From: Henricia sp. BOLD:AAB3569
Lineage: Eukaryota; Echinodermata; Asteroidea; Spinulosida; Echinasteridae
Length of the DNA: 64,000 bases
Assembly (NCBI GenBank): GCA_037783545.1
Contig: JBBELK010001669.1
Location: 54,170-118,169, forward strand
Reading direction: 5' to 3'
Shown here one piece after another: positions 1 through 9,752 of the stretch; positions within the stretch are counted from its first letter, which is position 1; the number at the start of each line of letters is the position of its first letter. The translations under genes were made by a program, and so were the position numbers. The notes beneath the pieces are model-generated. The model was not told the DNA's origin. It made no database searches and was given only the letters and a program-made list of their open reading frames with translations.

Positions 1-49
1 GACCTCCAAATTTGCCGACGTTTGGACCACACTTTGACCAAAATCCCGT

Positions 50-60
50 CCCAAACTGGG
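50..60. other. Short dyad CCCA-AAC-TGGG (representative copy)
   Basis: CCCAAACTGGG is a 4-bp inverted repeat with an AAC triloop. It lies just upstream of the GAA hairpin and is conserved in most units. The SINE at 7759-8053 entered a copy of this dyad: the left target-site duplication ends at unit position 54, the first loop base. Confidence 0.6.
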
Positions 61-72
61 CCGTGTCAACGA

Positions 73-87
73 CAGTCCGAAGGACTG
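73..87. other. Conserved GAA-triloop hairpin (representative copy)
   Basis: CAGTCCGAAGGACTG is a perfect 6-bp inverted repeat around a 3-nt GAA loop closed by C-G. A C-GAA-G core is the arrangement of the unusually stable DNA mini-hairpin d(GCGAAGC) (established knowledge). The element occurs once in nearly every unit of the array. The complementary strand reads CAGTCC-TTC-GGACTG. Variants include loop changes that keep the stem (GAG near 6596 and 6893, AAA near 5410), stem mismatches (CTGTCC near 24373, CAATCC near 42693) and deletions. Whether it folds in vivo or binds a protein cannot be seen from sequence. Confidence 0.9.
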
Positions 88-109
88 AGCATGCGCACGA
101 GTCAGGAAT

Positions 110-124
110 ACACCAAAGAGGTGT
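110..124. other. Second dyad ACACC-AAAGA-GGTGT (representative copy)
   Basis: ACACCAAAGAGGTGT is a perfect 5-bp inverted repeat with a 5-nt spacer, 22 bp downstream of the GAA hairpin in the same unit. It is present in most units. In a subset the left arm is ATACC (for example the 9.75-10.9 kb run), which removes one base pair. Followed by GTGTAC, it forms part of the dyad-rich third of the unit. Confidence 0.75.
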
Positions 125-280
125 GTACAGACAGCCACAGGTTGCGGGAGCATCCAGGAAGCGCCAACCCCTTTTTTGTCTAAACTCTGAAATTTCTCTG
201 CCATTTCCCGGCGAAAGTCTGTACATTTTTTAGGACAAGTGCGCAATATAGAGTGTTTGGAGCCTGCAAAATTTGAAGTT

Positions 281-316
281 CGTCGGAATAATTTTTGACC
301 TCCAAATTTGCCGACG
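281..316. other. Long-range dyad CGTCGG ... CCGACG across the unit boundary
   Basis: CGTCGG (281-286) is the exact reverse complement of CCGACG (311-316), with a 24-nt AT-rich spacer that holds the variable AATATTTTTT/AATAATTTTT/AATATTTGTT segment. It recurs in almost every unit. Some units lose an arm (GTTCGTTTGAA near 8290 and 8880; GTTCTTCGG near 29320, 30485 and 32270), so it is not strictly maintained. Confidence 0.6.
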
Positions 317-1729
317 TTTGGACCACACTTTGACCAAAATCCCGTCCCAAACTGGGCCGTTTCAACGACAGTCCGAAGGACTGAGCATGCGCACGAGTCA
401 GAAATACACCAAAGAGGTGTGTACAGACAGCCACATGTTGCGGGAGCATCCAGGAAGCGCCAACCCCTTTTTTTTCTAAACTCTGAAATTTCTCTGCCAT
501 TTCCCGGCGAAAGTCTGTCAATTTTTTAGGACAAGTGCGCAATATAGAGTGTTTGGAGCATGCAAAATTTGAAGTTCGTCGGAATATTTTTTGACCTCCA
601 AATTTGCCGACGTTTGGACCACACTTTGACAAAAATCCCGTCCCAAACTGGGCCGTGTCAACGACAGTCCGAAGGACTGAGCATGCGCACGAGTCAGGAA
701 TACACCAAAGAGGTATGTACAGACAGCCACAGGTTGCGGGAGCATCCAGGAAGCGCCAACCCCTTTTTTGTCTAAACTCTTAAATTTCTCTGCCATTTCC
801 CGGCGAAAGTCTGTCAATTTTTTAGGACAAGTGCGCAATATAGAGTGTTTGGAGCATGCAAAATTTGAAGTTCGTCGGAATATTTTTTGACCTCCAAATT
901 TGCCGACGTTTGGACCACACTTTGACCAAAATCCCGTCCCAAACTGGGCCGTGTCAACGACAGTCCGAAGGACTGAGCATGCGCACGAGTCAGGAATATA
1001 CCAAAGAGGTGTGTACAGACAGCCACAGGTTGCGGGAGCATCCAGGAAGCGCCAACCCCTTTTTTTCTAAACTCTGAAATTTCTCTGCCATTTCCCGGCG
1101 AAAGTCTGTCATTTTTTTAGGACAAGTGCGCAATATAGAGTGTTTGGATCATGCAAAATTTGAAGTTCGTCGGATATTTTTTGACCTCCAAATTGCCGAC
1201 GTTTGGACCACACTTTGACCAAAATCCCGTCCCAAACTGGGCCGTGTCAACGACAGTCCGAAGGACTGAGCATGCGCACGAGTCAGGAATACACCAAAGA
1301 GGTGTTTACAGACAGCCACATGTTGCGGGAGCATCCAGGAAGCGCCAACCCCTTTTTTTTCTAAACTCTGAAATTTCTCTGCCATTTCCAGGCGAAAGTC
1401 TGTCAATTTTTTAGGACAAGTGCGCAATATAGAGTGTTTGGAGCATGCAAAATTTGAAGTTCGTCGGAATAATTTTTGACCTCCAAATTTGCCGAATTTG
1501 GACCACACTTTGACCAAAATCCCGTCCCAAACTGGGCCGTGTCAACGACAGTCCGAAGGACTGAGCATGCGCACGAGTCAGGAATATACCAAAGAGGTGG
1601 TGTACAGACAGCCACAGGTTGCGGGAGCATCCAGGAAGCGCCAACCCCTTTTTTCTAAACTCTGAAATTTCTCTGCCATTTCCCGGCGAAAGTCTGTCAT
1701 TTTTTAGGACAAGTGCGCAATATAGAGTG

Positions 1730-3805
1730 TTTGATCATGCAAAATTGAAGTTCGTCGGAATATTTTTGACCTCCAAATTTGCCGACGTTTGGACCACACT
1801 TTGACCAAAATCCCGTCCCAAACTGGGCCGTGTCAAACGGACAGTCCGAAGGACTGAGCATGCGCACGAGTCAGGAATACACCAAAGAGGTGTTTACAGA
1901 CAGCCACAGGTTGCGGGAGCATCCAGGAAGCGCCAACCCCTTTTTTTCTAAACTCTGAAATTTCTCTGCCATTTCCAGGCGAAAGTCTGTCAATTTTTTA
2001 GGACAAGTGCGCAATATAGAGTGTTTGGAGCATGCAAAATTTGAAGTTCGTCGGAATAATTTTTGACCTCCAAATTTGCCGACGTTTGGACCACACTTTG
2101 ACCAAAATCCCGTCCCAACTGGGCCGTTTCAACGACAGTCCGAAGGACTGAGCATGCGCACGAGTCAGGAATACACCAAAGAGGTGTGTACAGACAGCCA
2201 CAGGTTGCGAGAGCATCCAGGAAGCGCCAACCCCTTTTTTTTTTCTAACTCTGAAATTTCTCTGCCATTTCCCGGCGAAAGTCTGTCAATTTTTTAGGAC
2301 AAGTGCGCAATATAGAGTGTTTGGAGCATGCAAAATTTGAAGTTCGTCGGAATATTTTGTGACCTCCAAATTTGCCGACGTTTGGACCACACTTTGACCA
2401 AATCGCGTCCCAAACTGGGCCGTGTCAACGACAGTCCGAAGGACTGAGCATGCGCACGAGTCAGGAATACACCAAAGAGGTGTGTACAGGACAGCCACAG
2501 GTTTGCGGGAGCATCCAGGAAGCGCCAACCCCTTTTTTGTCTAAACTCTGAAATTTCTCTGCCATTTCCCGGCGAAAGTCTGTAAATTTTTTAGGACAAG
2601 TGCGCAATATAGAGTGTTTGGAGCAATGCAACATTTGAAGTCGTCGGAATAAATTTTGACCTCCAAATTTGCCGACGTTTTGGACCACACTTTGACCAAA
2701 ATCCCGTCCAAACTGGGCCGTTTCAACGACAGTCCGAAGGACTGAGATGCGCACGAGTCCCAGGAATACACCAAAGAGGTGTGTACAGACAGCCACAGGT
2801 TGCGGGAGCATCCAGGAAGCGCCAACCCCTTTTTTTTCTAACTCTGAATTTCTCTGCCATTTCCCGGCGAAAGTCTGTCAATTTTTTAGGACAAGTGCGC
2901 AATATAGAGTGTTTGGAGCATGCAAAATTTGAAGTTCGTCGGAATATTTTTTGACCTCCAAATTTGCCGACGTTTGGACCACACTTTGACCAAGAATCCC
3001 GTCCCAAACTGGGCCGTGTCAACGACAGTCCGAAGGACTGAGCATGCGCACGAGTCAGGAATACACCAAAGAGGTGTGTACAGACAGCCACAGGTTGCGG
3101 AACATCCAGGAAGCGCCAACCCCTTTTTAGTCTAACTCTTAAATTTCTCTGCCATTTCCCGGCGAAAGTCTCAATTTTTTTAGGACAAGTGCGCAATATA
3201 GAGTGTTTGGAGCATGCAAAATTTGAAGTTCGTACGGAATATTTTTTTGACCTCCAAATTTGCCGACGTTTGGACCACAGTTTGACCAAAATCCCGTCCC
3301 AAACTGGGCCGTGTCAACGACAGTCCAAAGGAACTGAGCATCTGCGAACGAGTCAGGAATACACCAAAGAGGGTGTGTACAGACAGCCACAGGTTGCGGG
3401 AGCATCCAGGAAGCGCCAACCCCTTTTTTTCTAAACTCTGAAAATTTCTCTGCCATTTCCCGGCGAAAGTCTGTCAATTTTTTAGGACAAGTGCGCAATA
3501 TAGAGTGTTTGGAGCATGCAAAATTTGAAGTTCGTCGGAATATTTTTTGACCTCCAAATTTGCCGACGTTTGGACCACACTTTGACCAAAATCCCGTCCT
3601 CCAAACTGTGCCGTGTCAACGACAGTCCGAAGGAACTGAGCATGCGCACGAGTCAGGAATATACCAAAGAGGTGTGTACAGACAGCCACAGGTTGCGGGA
3701 GCATCCAGGAAGCGCCAACCCCTTTTTTTCTAAACTCTGAAATTTCTCTGCCATTTCCCGGCGAAAGTCTGTCATTTTTTTAGGACAAGTGCGCAATATA
3801 GAGTG
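1730..3805. repeat. 7-unit higher-order repeat, copy 1 (indel-rich)
   Basis: Seven consecutive units share private variants with the following seven (3806-5885), offset by about 2.07-2.08 kb. Shared marks, in order, are: GATCATGCAAAATT and GTGTTTACAGAC with TTTCCAGGCG; GCCGTTTCAAC with GTTGCGAGAGC; GCAACATTTG; GGAACATCCAGG with TTTTTAGTC and CTTAAATTTC; and CACAGTTTGACC with CAGTCCAAAGG and GCGAACGAG. This copy has many extra one-base indels compared with its partner. Confidence 0.8.
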
Positions 3806-5885
3806 TTTGGGATCATGCAAAATTTGAAGTTCGTCGGAATATTTTTTGACCTCCAAATTTGCCGACGTTTGGACCACACTTTGACCAAAATCCCGTCCCA
3901 AACTGGGCCGTGTCAACGACAGTCCGAAGGACTGAGCATGCGCACGAGTCAGGAATACACCAAAGAGGTGTTTACAGACAGCCACAGGTTGCGGGAGCAT
4001 CCAGGAAGCGCCAACCCCTTTTTTTTCTAAACTCTGAAATTTCTCTGCCATTTCCAGGCGAAAGTCTGTCAATTTTTTAGGACAAGTGCGCAATAATAGA
4101 GTGTTTGGAGCATGCAAAATTTGAAGTTCGTCGGAATAATTTTTGACCTCCAAATTTGCCGACGTTTGGACCACACTTTGACCAAAATCCCGTCCCAAAC
4201 TGGCCGTTTCAACGACAGTCCGAAGGACTGAGCATGCGCACGAGTCAGGAATACACCAAAGAGGTGTGTACAGACAGCCACAGGTTGCGAGAGCATCCAG
4301 GAAGCGCCAACCCCTTTTTTTTTTCTAAACTCTGAATTTCTCTGCCATTTCCCGGCGAAAGTCTGTCAATTTTTTAGGACAAGTGCTCAATATAGAGTGT
4401 TTGGAGCATGCAAAATTTGAAGTTCGTCGGAATATTTTTTGACCTCCAAATTTGCCGACGTTTGGACCACACTTTGACCAAAATCCCGTCCCAAAACTGG
4501 GCCGTGTCAACGACAGTCCGAAGGACTGAGCATGCGCACGAGTCAGGAATACACCAAAGAGGTGTGTACAGACAGCACAGGTTGCGTGAGCATCCAGGAA
4601 GCGCCAACCCCTTTTTTGTCTAAACTCTGAAATTTCTCTGCCCATTTCCCGGCGAAAGTCTGTAAATTTTTTAGGACAAGTGCGCAATATAGAGTGTTTG
4701 GAGCATGCAACATTTGAAGTTCGTCGGAATAATTTTTGACCTCCAAATTTGCCGACGTTTGGACCACACTTTGACCAAAATCCCGTCCCAAACTGGGCCG
4801 TTTCAACGACAGTCCGAAGGACTGAGCATGCGCACGAGTCAGGAATACACCAAAGAGGTGTGTACAGACAGCCACAGGTTGCGGGAGCATCCAGGAAGCG
4901 CCAACCCCTTTTTTTTTCTAAACTCTGAAATTTCTCTGCCATTTCCCGGCGAAAGTCTGTCAATTTTTTAGGACAAGTGCGCAATATAGAGTGTTTGGAG
5001 CATGCAAAATTTGAAGTTCGTCGGAATATTTTTTGACCTCCAAATTTGCCGACGTTTGGACCACACTTTGACCAAAATCCCGTCCCAAACTGGGCCGTGT
5101 CAACGACAGTCCGAAGGACTGAGCATGCGCACGAGTCAGGAATACACCAAAGAGGTGTGTACAGACAGCCACAGGTTGCGGGAACATCCAGGAAGCGCCA
5201 ACCCCTTTTTAGTCTAAACTCTTAAATTTCTCTGCCATTTCCCGGCGAAAGTCTGTCAATTTTTTTAGGACAAGTGCGCAATATAGAGTGTTTGGAGCAT
5301 GCAAAATTTGAAGTTCGTCGGAATATTTTTTGACCTCCAAATTTGCCGACGTTTGGACCACAGTTTGACCAAAATCCCGTCCCAAACTGGGCCGTGTCAA
5401 CGACAGTCCAAAGGACTGAGCATGCGAACGAGTCAGGAATACACCAAAGAGGTGTGTACAGACAGCCACAGGTTGCGGGAGCATCCAGGAAGCGCCAACC
5501 CCTTTTTTTCTAAACTCTGAAATTTCTCTGCCATTTCCCGGCGAAAGTCTGTCAATTTTTTAGGACAAGTGCGCAATATAGAGTGTTTGGAGCATGCAAA
5601 ATTTGAAGTTCGTCGGAATATTTTTTGACCTCCAAATTTGCCGACGTTTGGACCACACTTTGACCAAAATCCCGTCCCAAACTGGGCCGTGTCAACGACA
5701 GTCCGAAGGACTGAGGCATGCGCACGAGTCAGGAATACACCAAAGAGGTGTGTACAGACAGCCACAGGTTGCGGGAGCATCCAGGAAGCGCCAACCCCTT
5801 TTTTTTCTAAACTCTGAAATTTCTCTGCCATTTCCCGGCGAAAGTCTGTCAATTTTTTAGGATAAGTGTGCAATATAGAGTGTTT
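3806..5885. repeat. 7-unit higher-order repeat, copy 2
   Basis: Partner of 1730-3805, with the same ordered private variants but far fewer indels. Examples are CACAGTTTGACC near 5360, CAGTCCAAAGG near 5405 and GGAACATCCAGG near 5180. The contrast in indel load between two copies of one duplication is informative about either base-calling quality or decay. After 5885 the next unit (AGGATAAGTGTGC, AGGAAATATACC) does not continue the 7-unit register. Confidence 0.8.
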
Positions 5886-7746
5886 GGAGCATGCAAAATT
5901 TGAAGTTCGTCGGAATATTTTTTGACCTCCAAATTTGCCGACGTTTGGACCACACTTTGACCAAAATCCCGTCCCAAACTGGGCCGTGTCAACGACAGTC
6001 CGAAGGACTGAGCATGCGCACGAGTCAGGAAATATACCAAAGAGGTGTGTACAGACAGCCACAGGTTGCGGGGAGCATCCAGGAAGCGCCAACCCCTTTT
6101 TTTCTAAACTCTGAAATTTCTCTGCCATTTCCCGGCGAAAGTCTGTCAATTTTTTAGGACAAGTGCGCAATATAGAGTGTTTGGAGCATGCAAAATTTGA
6201 AGTTCGTCGGAATAATTTTTTGACCTCCAAATTTGCCGACGTTTGGACCACACTTTGACCAAAATCCCGTCCCAAACTGGGCCGTTTCAACGACAGTCCG
6301 AAGGACTGAGCATGCGCACGAGTCAGGAATACACCAAAGAGGTGTGTACAGACAGCCACAGGTTGCGGGAGCATCCAGGAAGCGCCAACTCCTTTTTTTT
6401 CTAAACTCTGAAATTTCTCTGCCATTTCCCGGCGAAAGTCTGTCATTTTTTTAGGACAAGTGCGCAATATAGAGTGTTTGGAGCATGCAAAATTTGAAGT
6501 TCGTCGGAATATTTTTTGACCTCCAAATTTGCCGACGTTTTGGACCACACTTTGACCAAAATCCCGTTCCAAACTGGGCCGTGTCAACGACAGTCCGAGG
6601 GACTGAGTATGCGCACGAGTCAGGAATACACCAAAGAGGTGTGTACAGACAGCCACAGGTTGCGGGAGCATCCAGGAAGCGCCAACCCCTTTTTTTTCTA
6701 AACTCGGACATTTCTCTGCCATTTCCCGGCGAAAGTCTGTCATTTTTTTAGGACAAGTGCGCAATATAGAGTGTTTGGAGCATGCAAAATTTGAAGTTCG
6801 TCGGAATATTTTTTGACCTCCAAATTTGCCGACGTTTGGACCACACTTTGACCAAAATCCCGTCCCAAACTGGGCCGTGTCAACGACAGTCCGAGGGACT
6901 GAGCATGCGCACGAGTCAGGAATACACCAAAGAGGTGTGTACAGACAGCCACAGGTTGCGGGAGCATCCAGGAAGCGCCAACCCCTTTTTTTTCTAAACT
7001 CTGAAATTTCTCTGCCATTTCCCGGCGAAAGTCTGTCAATTTTTTAGGACAAGTGCGCAATATAGAGTGTTTGGAGCATGCAAAATTTGAAGTTCGTCGG
7101 AATATTTTTTGACCTCCAAATTTGCCGACGTTTGGACCACACTTTGACCAAAATCCCGTCCCAAACTGGGCCGTGTCAACGACAGTCCGAAGGACTGAGC
7201 ATGCGCACGAGTCAGGAATATACCAAAGAGGTGTGTACAGACAGCCACAGGTTGCGGGAGCATCCAGGAAGCGCCAACCCCTTTTTTTTCTAAACTCTGA
7301 AATTTTTCTTCCATTTCCCGGCGAAAGTCTGTCAATTTTTTTAGGACAAGTGCGCAATATAAAGTGTTTGGAGCATGCACAATTTGAAGTTCGTCGGAAT
7401 ATTTTTTGACCTCCAAATTTGCCGACGTTTGGACCACACTTTGACCAAAATCCCGTCCCAAACTGGGCCGTGTCAACGACAGTCCGAAGGACTAAGCATG
7501 CGCACGAGTCAGGAATACACCAAAGAGGTGTGTACAGACAGCCACAGGTTGCGGGAGCATCCAGGAAGCGCCAACCCCCTTTTTGTTCTAAACTCTGAAA
7601 TTTCTCTGCCATTTCACGGCGAAAGTCTGTCAATTTTTCAGGACAATTGCGCAATATAGAGTGTTTGGAGCATGCCAAATTTGAAGTTCGTCGGAATATT
7701 TTTTGACCTCCAAATTTTCCGACGTTTGGACCACACTTTGACCAAA

Positions 7747-7758
7747 ATCCCGTCCCAA
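7747..7758. repeat. Left target-site duplication of the SINE
   Basis: ATCCCGTCCCAA, satellite sequence (unit positions 43-54), is repeated exactly at 8054-8065 on the other side of the insertion. The bases outside differ (AAAA before this copy; ACTGGG after the right copy), fixing the duplication at 12 bp. This is the expected footprint of target-primed reverse transcription. Confidence 0.93.
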
Positions 7759-7780
7759 GTTGTTGTTGTTGTTGTTGTTG
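7759..7780 (-). repeat. (CAA)n 3' tail of the SINE
   Basis: Plus strand is seven GTT triplets plus G, that is (CAAC)/(CAA)n at the 3' end of the minus-strand element, directly abutting the target-site duplication. A simple triplet tail rather than poly-A argues for mobilisation by a LINE that does not need poly-A (inference). Confidence 0.9.
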
Positions 7781-7788
7781 TATATTTT

Positions 7789-7823
7789 ATGGCATCTTCG
7801 GCAACTAAGGCCCTTTATGCCAT
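7789..7823 (-). other. Stem-loop near the SINE 3' end
   Basis: ATGGCAT (7789-7795) and ATGCCAT (7817-7823) are perfect 7-bp inverted repeats with a 21-nt loop, just upstream of the CAA tail. A 3' stem-loop followed by a short simple repeat is common in SINEs that borrow the 3' end of a partner LINE, where it is recognised by the reverse transcriptase (established for several families; inferred here). Confidence 0.75.
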
Positions 7824-7986
7824 CAACTATACGGTTTTAGCTTTTAACTATACTATATTATCAACTTGAGATGACGAAGAAGGGGTTGCAGTTTTAGAAG
7901 TGGGAGGAAAACCCCCAGAGAAATGCCCCAGGGGAAAACCCACGCGGTCAAGTAGGGACTGCAAACCCAATCCACATACACGCCCC

Positions 7987-7997
7987 GGATTCGAACC
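7987..7997 (-). promoter_or_regulatory. Pol III B box of the SINE
   Basis: The minus strand reads GGTTCGAATCC, an exact match to the tRNA B box consensus GGTTCGANTCC, flanked by CCCGG and CCGGG arms that would form the T stem. It is about 32 bp downstream of the A box. Confidence 0.92.
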
Positions 7998-8029
7998 CGG
8001 GACCCCAGAGGTGAAAGGCGAGGAAAGAA

Positions 8030-8040
8030 CCCATACGCCA
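8030..8040 (-). promoter_or_regulatory. Pol III A box of the SINE
   Basis: The minus strand reads TGGCGTATGGG, matching the type-2 internal promoter A box TRGCNNARNGG except for one or two bases. It lies about 13 bp inside the element start, as in tRNA genes. Confidence 0.75.
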
Positions 8041-8053
8041 ACCCGACCGCCCC

Positions 8054-8065
8054 ATCCCGTCCCAA
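8054..8065. repeat. Right target-site duplication of the SINE
   Basis: ATCCCGTCCCAA, an exact copy of 7747-7758. The satellite unit continues from here with ACTGGGCCGTG, so the insertion removed no satellite sequence. Confidence 0.93.
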
Positions 8066-9752
8066 ACTGGGCCGTGTCAACGACAGTCCGAAGGACTGAG
8101 CATGCGCACGAGTCAGGAATGCACCAAAGAGGTGTGTACAGACAGCCACAGGTTGCGGGAGCATCCAGGAAGCGCCAACCCCTTTTTTTCTAAACTCTGA
8201 AATTTCTCTGCCATTTCCCGGCGAAAGTCTGTCAATTTTTTAGGACAAGTGCGCAATATAGAGTGTTTGGAGCATGCAAAATTTGAAGTTCGTTTGAATA
8301 TTTTTTGACCTCCAAATTTGCCGACGTTTGGACCACACTTTGACCAAAATCCCGTCCCAAACTGGGCCGTGTCAACGACAGTCCGAAGGACTGAGCATGC
8401 GCACGAGTCAGGAATACACCAAAGAGGTGTGTACAGACAGCCACAGGTTGCGGGAGCATCCAGGAAGCGCCAACCCCTTTTTTTTCTAAACTCTGAAATT
8501 TCTCTGCCATTTCCCGGCGAAAGTCTGTCAATTTTGTAGGACAAGTGCGCAATATAGAGTGTTTGGAGCATGCAAAATTTGAAGTTCGCGGGAATATTTT
8601 TTGACCTGCAAATTTGCCGACGTTTGGACCACACTTTGACCAAAATCCCGTCCCAAACTGGGCCGTGTCAACGACAGTCCGAAGGACTGAGCATGCGCAC
8701 GAGTCAGGAATATACCAAAGAGGTGTGTACAGACAGCCACAGGTTGCGGGAGCATCCAGGAAGCGCCAACCCCTTTTTTTCTAAACTCTGAAATTTCTCA
8801 GCCATTTCCCGGCGAAAGTCTGTCAATTTTTTAGGACAAGTGCGCAATATAGAGTGTTTGGAGCATGCAAAATTTGAAGTTCGTTTGAATATTTTTTGAC
8901 CTCCAAATTTGCCGACGTTTGGACCACACTTTGACCAAAATCCCGTCCCAAACTGGGCCGTTTCAACGACAGTCCGAAGGACTGAGCATGCGCACGAGTC
9001 AGGAATACACCAAAGAGGTGTGTACAGACAGCCACAGGTTGCGGGAGCATCCAGGAAGCGCCAACCCCTTTTTTTTTCTAAACTCTGAAATTTCTCTGCC
9101 ATTTCCCGGCGAAAGTCTGTCATTTTTTTAGGACAAGTGCGCAATATAGAGTGTTTGGAGCATGCAAAATTTGAAGTTCGTCGGAATATTTTTTGACCTC
9201 CAAATTTGCCGACGTTTGGACCACACTTTGACCAAAATCCCGTCCCAAACTGGGCCGTGTCAACGACAGTCCGAAGGACTGAGCATGCGCACGAGTCAGG
9301 AATACACCAAAGAGGTGTGTACAGACAGCCACAGGTTGCGGGAGCATCCAGGAAGCGCCAACCCCTTTTTTTCTAAACTCTGAAATTTCTCTGCCATTTC
9401 CCGGCGAAAGTCTGTCAATTTTTTAGGACAAGTGCGCAATATAGAGTGTTTGGAGCATGCACAATTTGAAGTTCGTCGGAATATTTTTTGACCTCCAAAT
9501 TTGCCGACGTTTGGACCACACTTTGACCAAAATCCCGTCCCAAACTGGGCCGTGTCAACGACAGTCCGAAGGACTGAGCATGCGCACGAGTCAGGAATAC
9601 ACCAAAGAGGTGTGTACAGACAGCCACAGGTTGCGGGAGCATCCAGGAAGCGCCAACCCCTTTTTTTTCTAAACTCTTAAATTTCTCTGCCATTTCCCGG
9701 CGAAAGTCTGTCAATTTTTTAGGACAAGTGCGCAATATAGAGTGTTTGGAGC

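Larger units (their letters stand above)
1..7758. repeat. Tandem satellite array, ~296-bp unit, part left of the SINE
   Basis: Head-to-tail copies of one unit of about 296 bp. The unit starting GACCTCCAAATTTGCC at 1 starts again at 297, and the period holds to the SINE. Landmarks in unit 1 are: TTTGG/CCAAA dyad 21-42; CCCAAACTGGG 50-60; CAGTCC-GAA-GGACTG 73-87; GCATGCGCACG 89-99; ACACC-AAAGA-GGTGT 110-124; a T-run near 172-177 (5-11 T across copies); CCCGGCGAAAG near 208-218; a second T-run before AGGACAAGTGCGC; and GCATGCAAAATTTG just before the unit end. All copies point the same way. I find no gene. Two unit classes alternate here: one with GGCCGTGTCAAC, one with AATAATTTTTGACC plus GGCCGTTTCAAC. 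Small indels are frequent between about 1.1 and 4.7 kb. Confidence 0.99.
7759..8053 (-). mobile_element. tRNA-derived SINE, full-length, inserted in the satellite
   Basis: A 295-bp insertion between perfect 12-bp duplications, reading on the minus strand from 8053 to 7759. Order in its own sense: a tRNA-like head with A box (8040-8030) and B box (7997-7987), a body of about 150 bp, a stem-loop (7823-7789), and a (CAA)n tail (7780-7759). SINEs are Pol III-transcribed and mobilised by a LINE reverse transcriptase; the element encodes no protein. The body contains the minus-strand motif GTTTTCCTCCCAC (plus-strand 7900-7912) and CCCCTGGGG, which remind me of central domains of marine-invertebrate SINEs, from memory only. 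The opposite strand of the B box encodes GFEPGT, a typical spurious peptide. It is one copy among about 215 units, so it has not been spread by array turnover. Confidence 0.92.
7981..8053 (-). other. tRNA-like head of the SINE, resembling tRNA-Glu(UUC)
   Basis: On the minus strand this starts GGGGCGGTCGGGTTGGCG and holds A and B boxes at tRNA-like spacing. An anticodon-loop-like CTTTCAC lies at 8017-8011, which would place the anticodon TTC (Glu) at 8015-8013. The acceptor arm is not closed as in a functional tRNA and the transcript runs on into the SINE body, so this is a tRNA relic and not a tRNA gene. The Glu assignment rests on the loop alone. Confidence 0.65.
5886..9752. repeat. Mixed satellite units around the SINE
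   Basis: About thirteen units with no clear higher-order period; the SINE interrupts the one starting at 7705. Two neighbouring units carry GGGACTG hairpin-loop variants (near 6596 and 6893). After the SINE, units near 8290 and 8880 share GTTCGTTTGAA at a 592-bp spacing, with GTTCGCGGGAA between them. A single GTTTCAAC-class unit is present near 8957 and another near 6285. Nothing else is visible. Confidence 0.8.

Noticed and set aside
12..233. Recurrent 71-88 codon plus-strand and 75-codon minus-strand frames in every unit
   Set aside because: They are the same satellite sequence read in different frames. Variants fall without regard to codon position and indels are tolerated, so there is no sign of coding selection.
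1..296. CENP-B box (TTCGNNNNANNCGGG)
   Set aside because: The nearest segments (GTTCGTCGGAATATT and CCCGGCGAAAG) fail at the required core bases on both strands.
1..296. Hammerhead ribozyme, as found in some animal satellites
   Set aside because: GAAA occurs in GGCGAAAGTC and several stems exist, but I find no CTGANGA core on either strand at a suitable distance (CTGAGCA and CTGACTC only).
1..296. 5S rRNA, snRNA or histone tandem gene unit
   Set aside because: No recognisable 5S, snRNA or histone sequence and no Pol III A/B boxes in the unit itself.
383..563. Internal duplication suggested by GAGCATGC occurring twice per unit (383-390, 556-563)
   Set aside because: Flanking sequences of the two copies do not match, so an 8-bp coincidence around the GCATGC palindrome is the simpler view.
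7981..8053. Functional tRNA gene
   Set aside because: A and B boxes are present but the acceptor stem does not close, and the sequence continues into a SINE body and tail between target-site duplications.
7759..8053. Divergent satellite unit of equal length (295 bp)
   Set aside because: The length match is coincidental. The insert has no similarity to the unit, is flanked by 12-bp duplications and adds to rather than replaces a unit.
7900..8193. Plus-strand 97-codon frame over the SINE
   Set aside because: It is the antisense of a SINE head (GFEPGT from the B box) running into satellite sequence; a known type of spurious frame.
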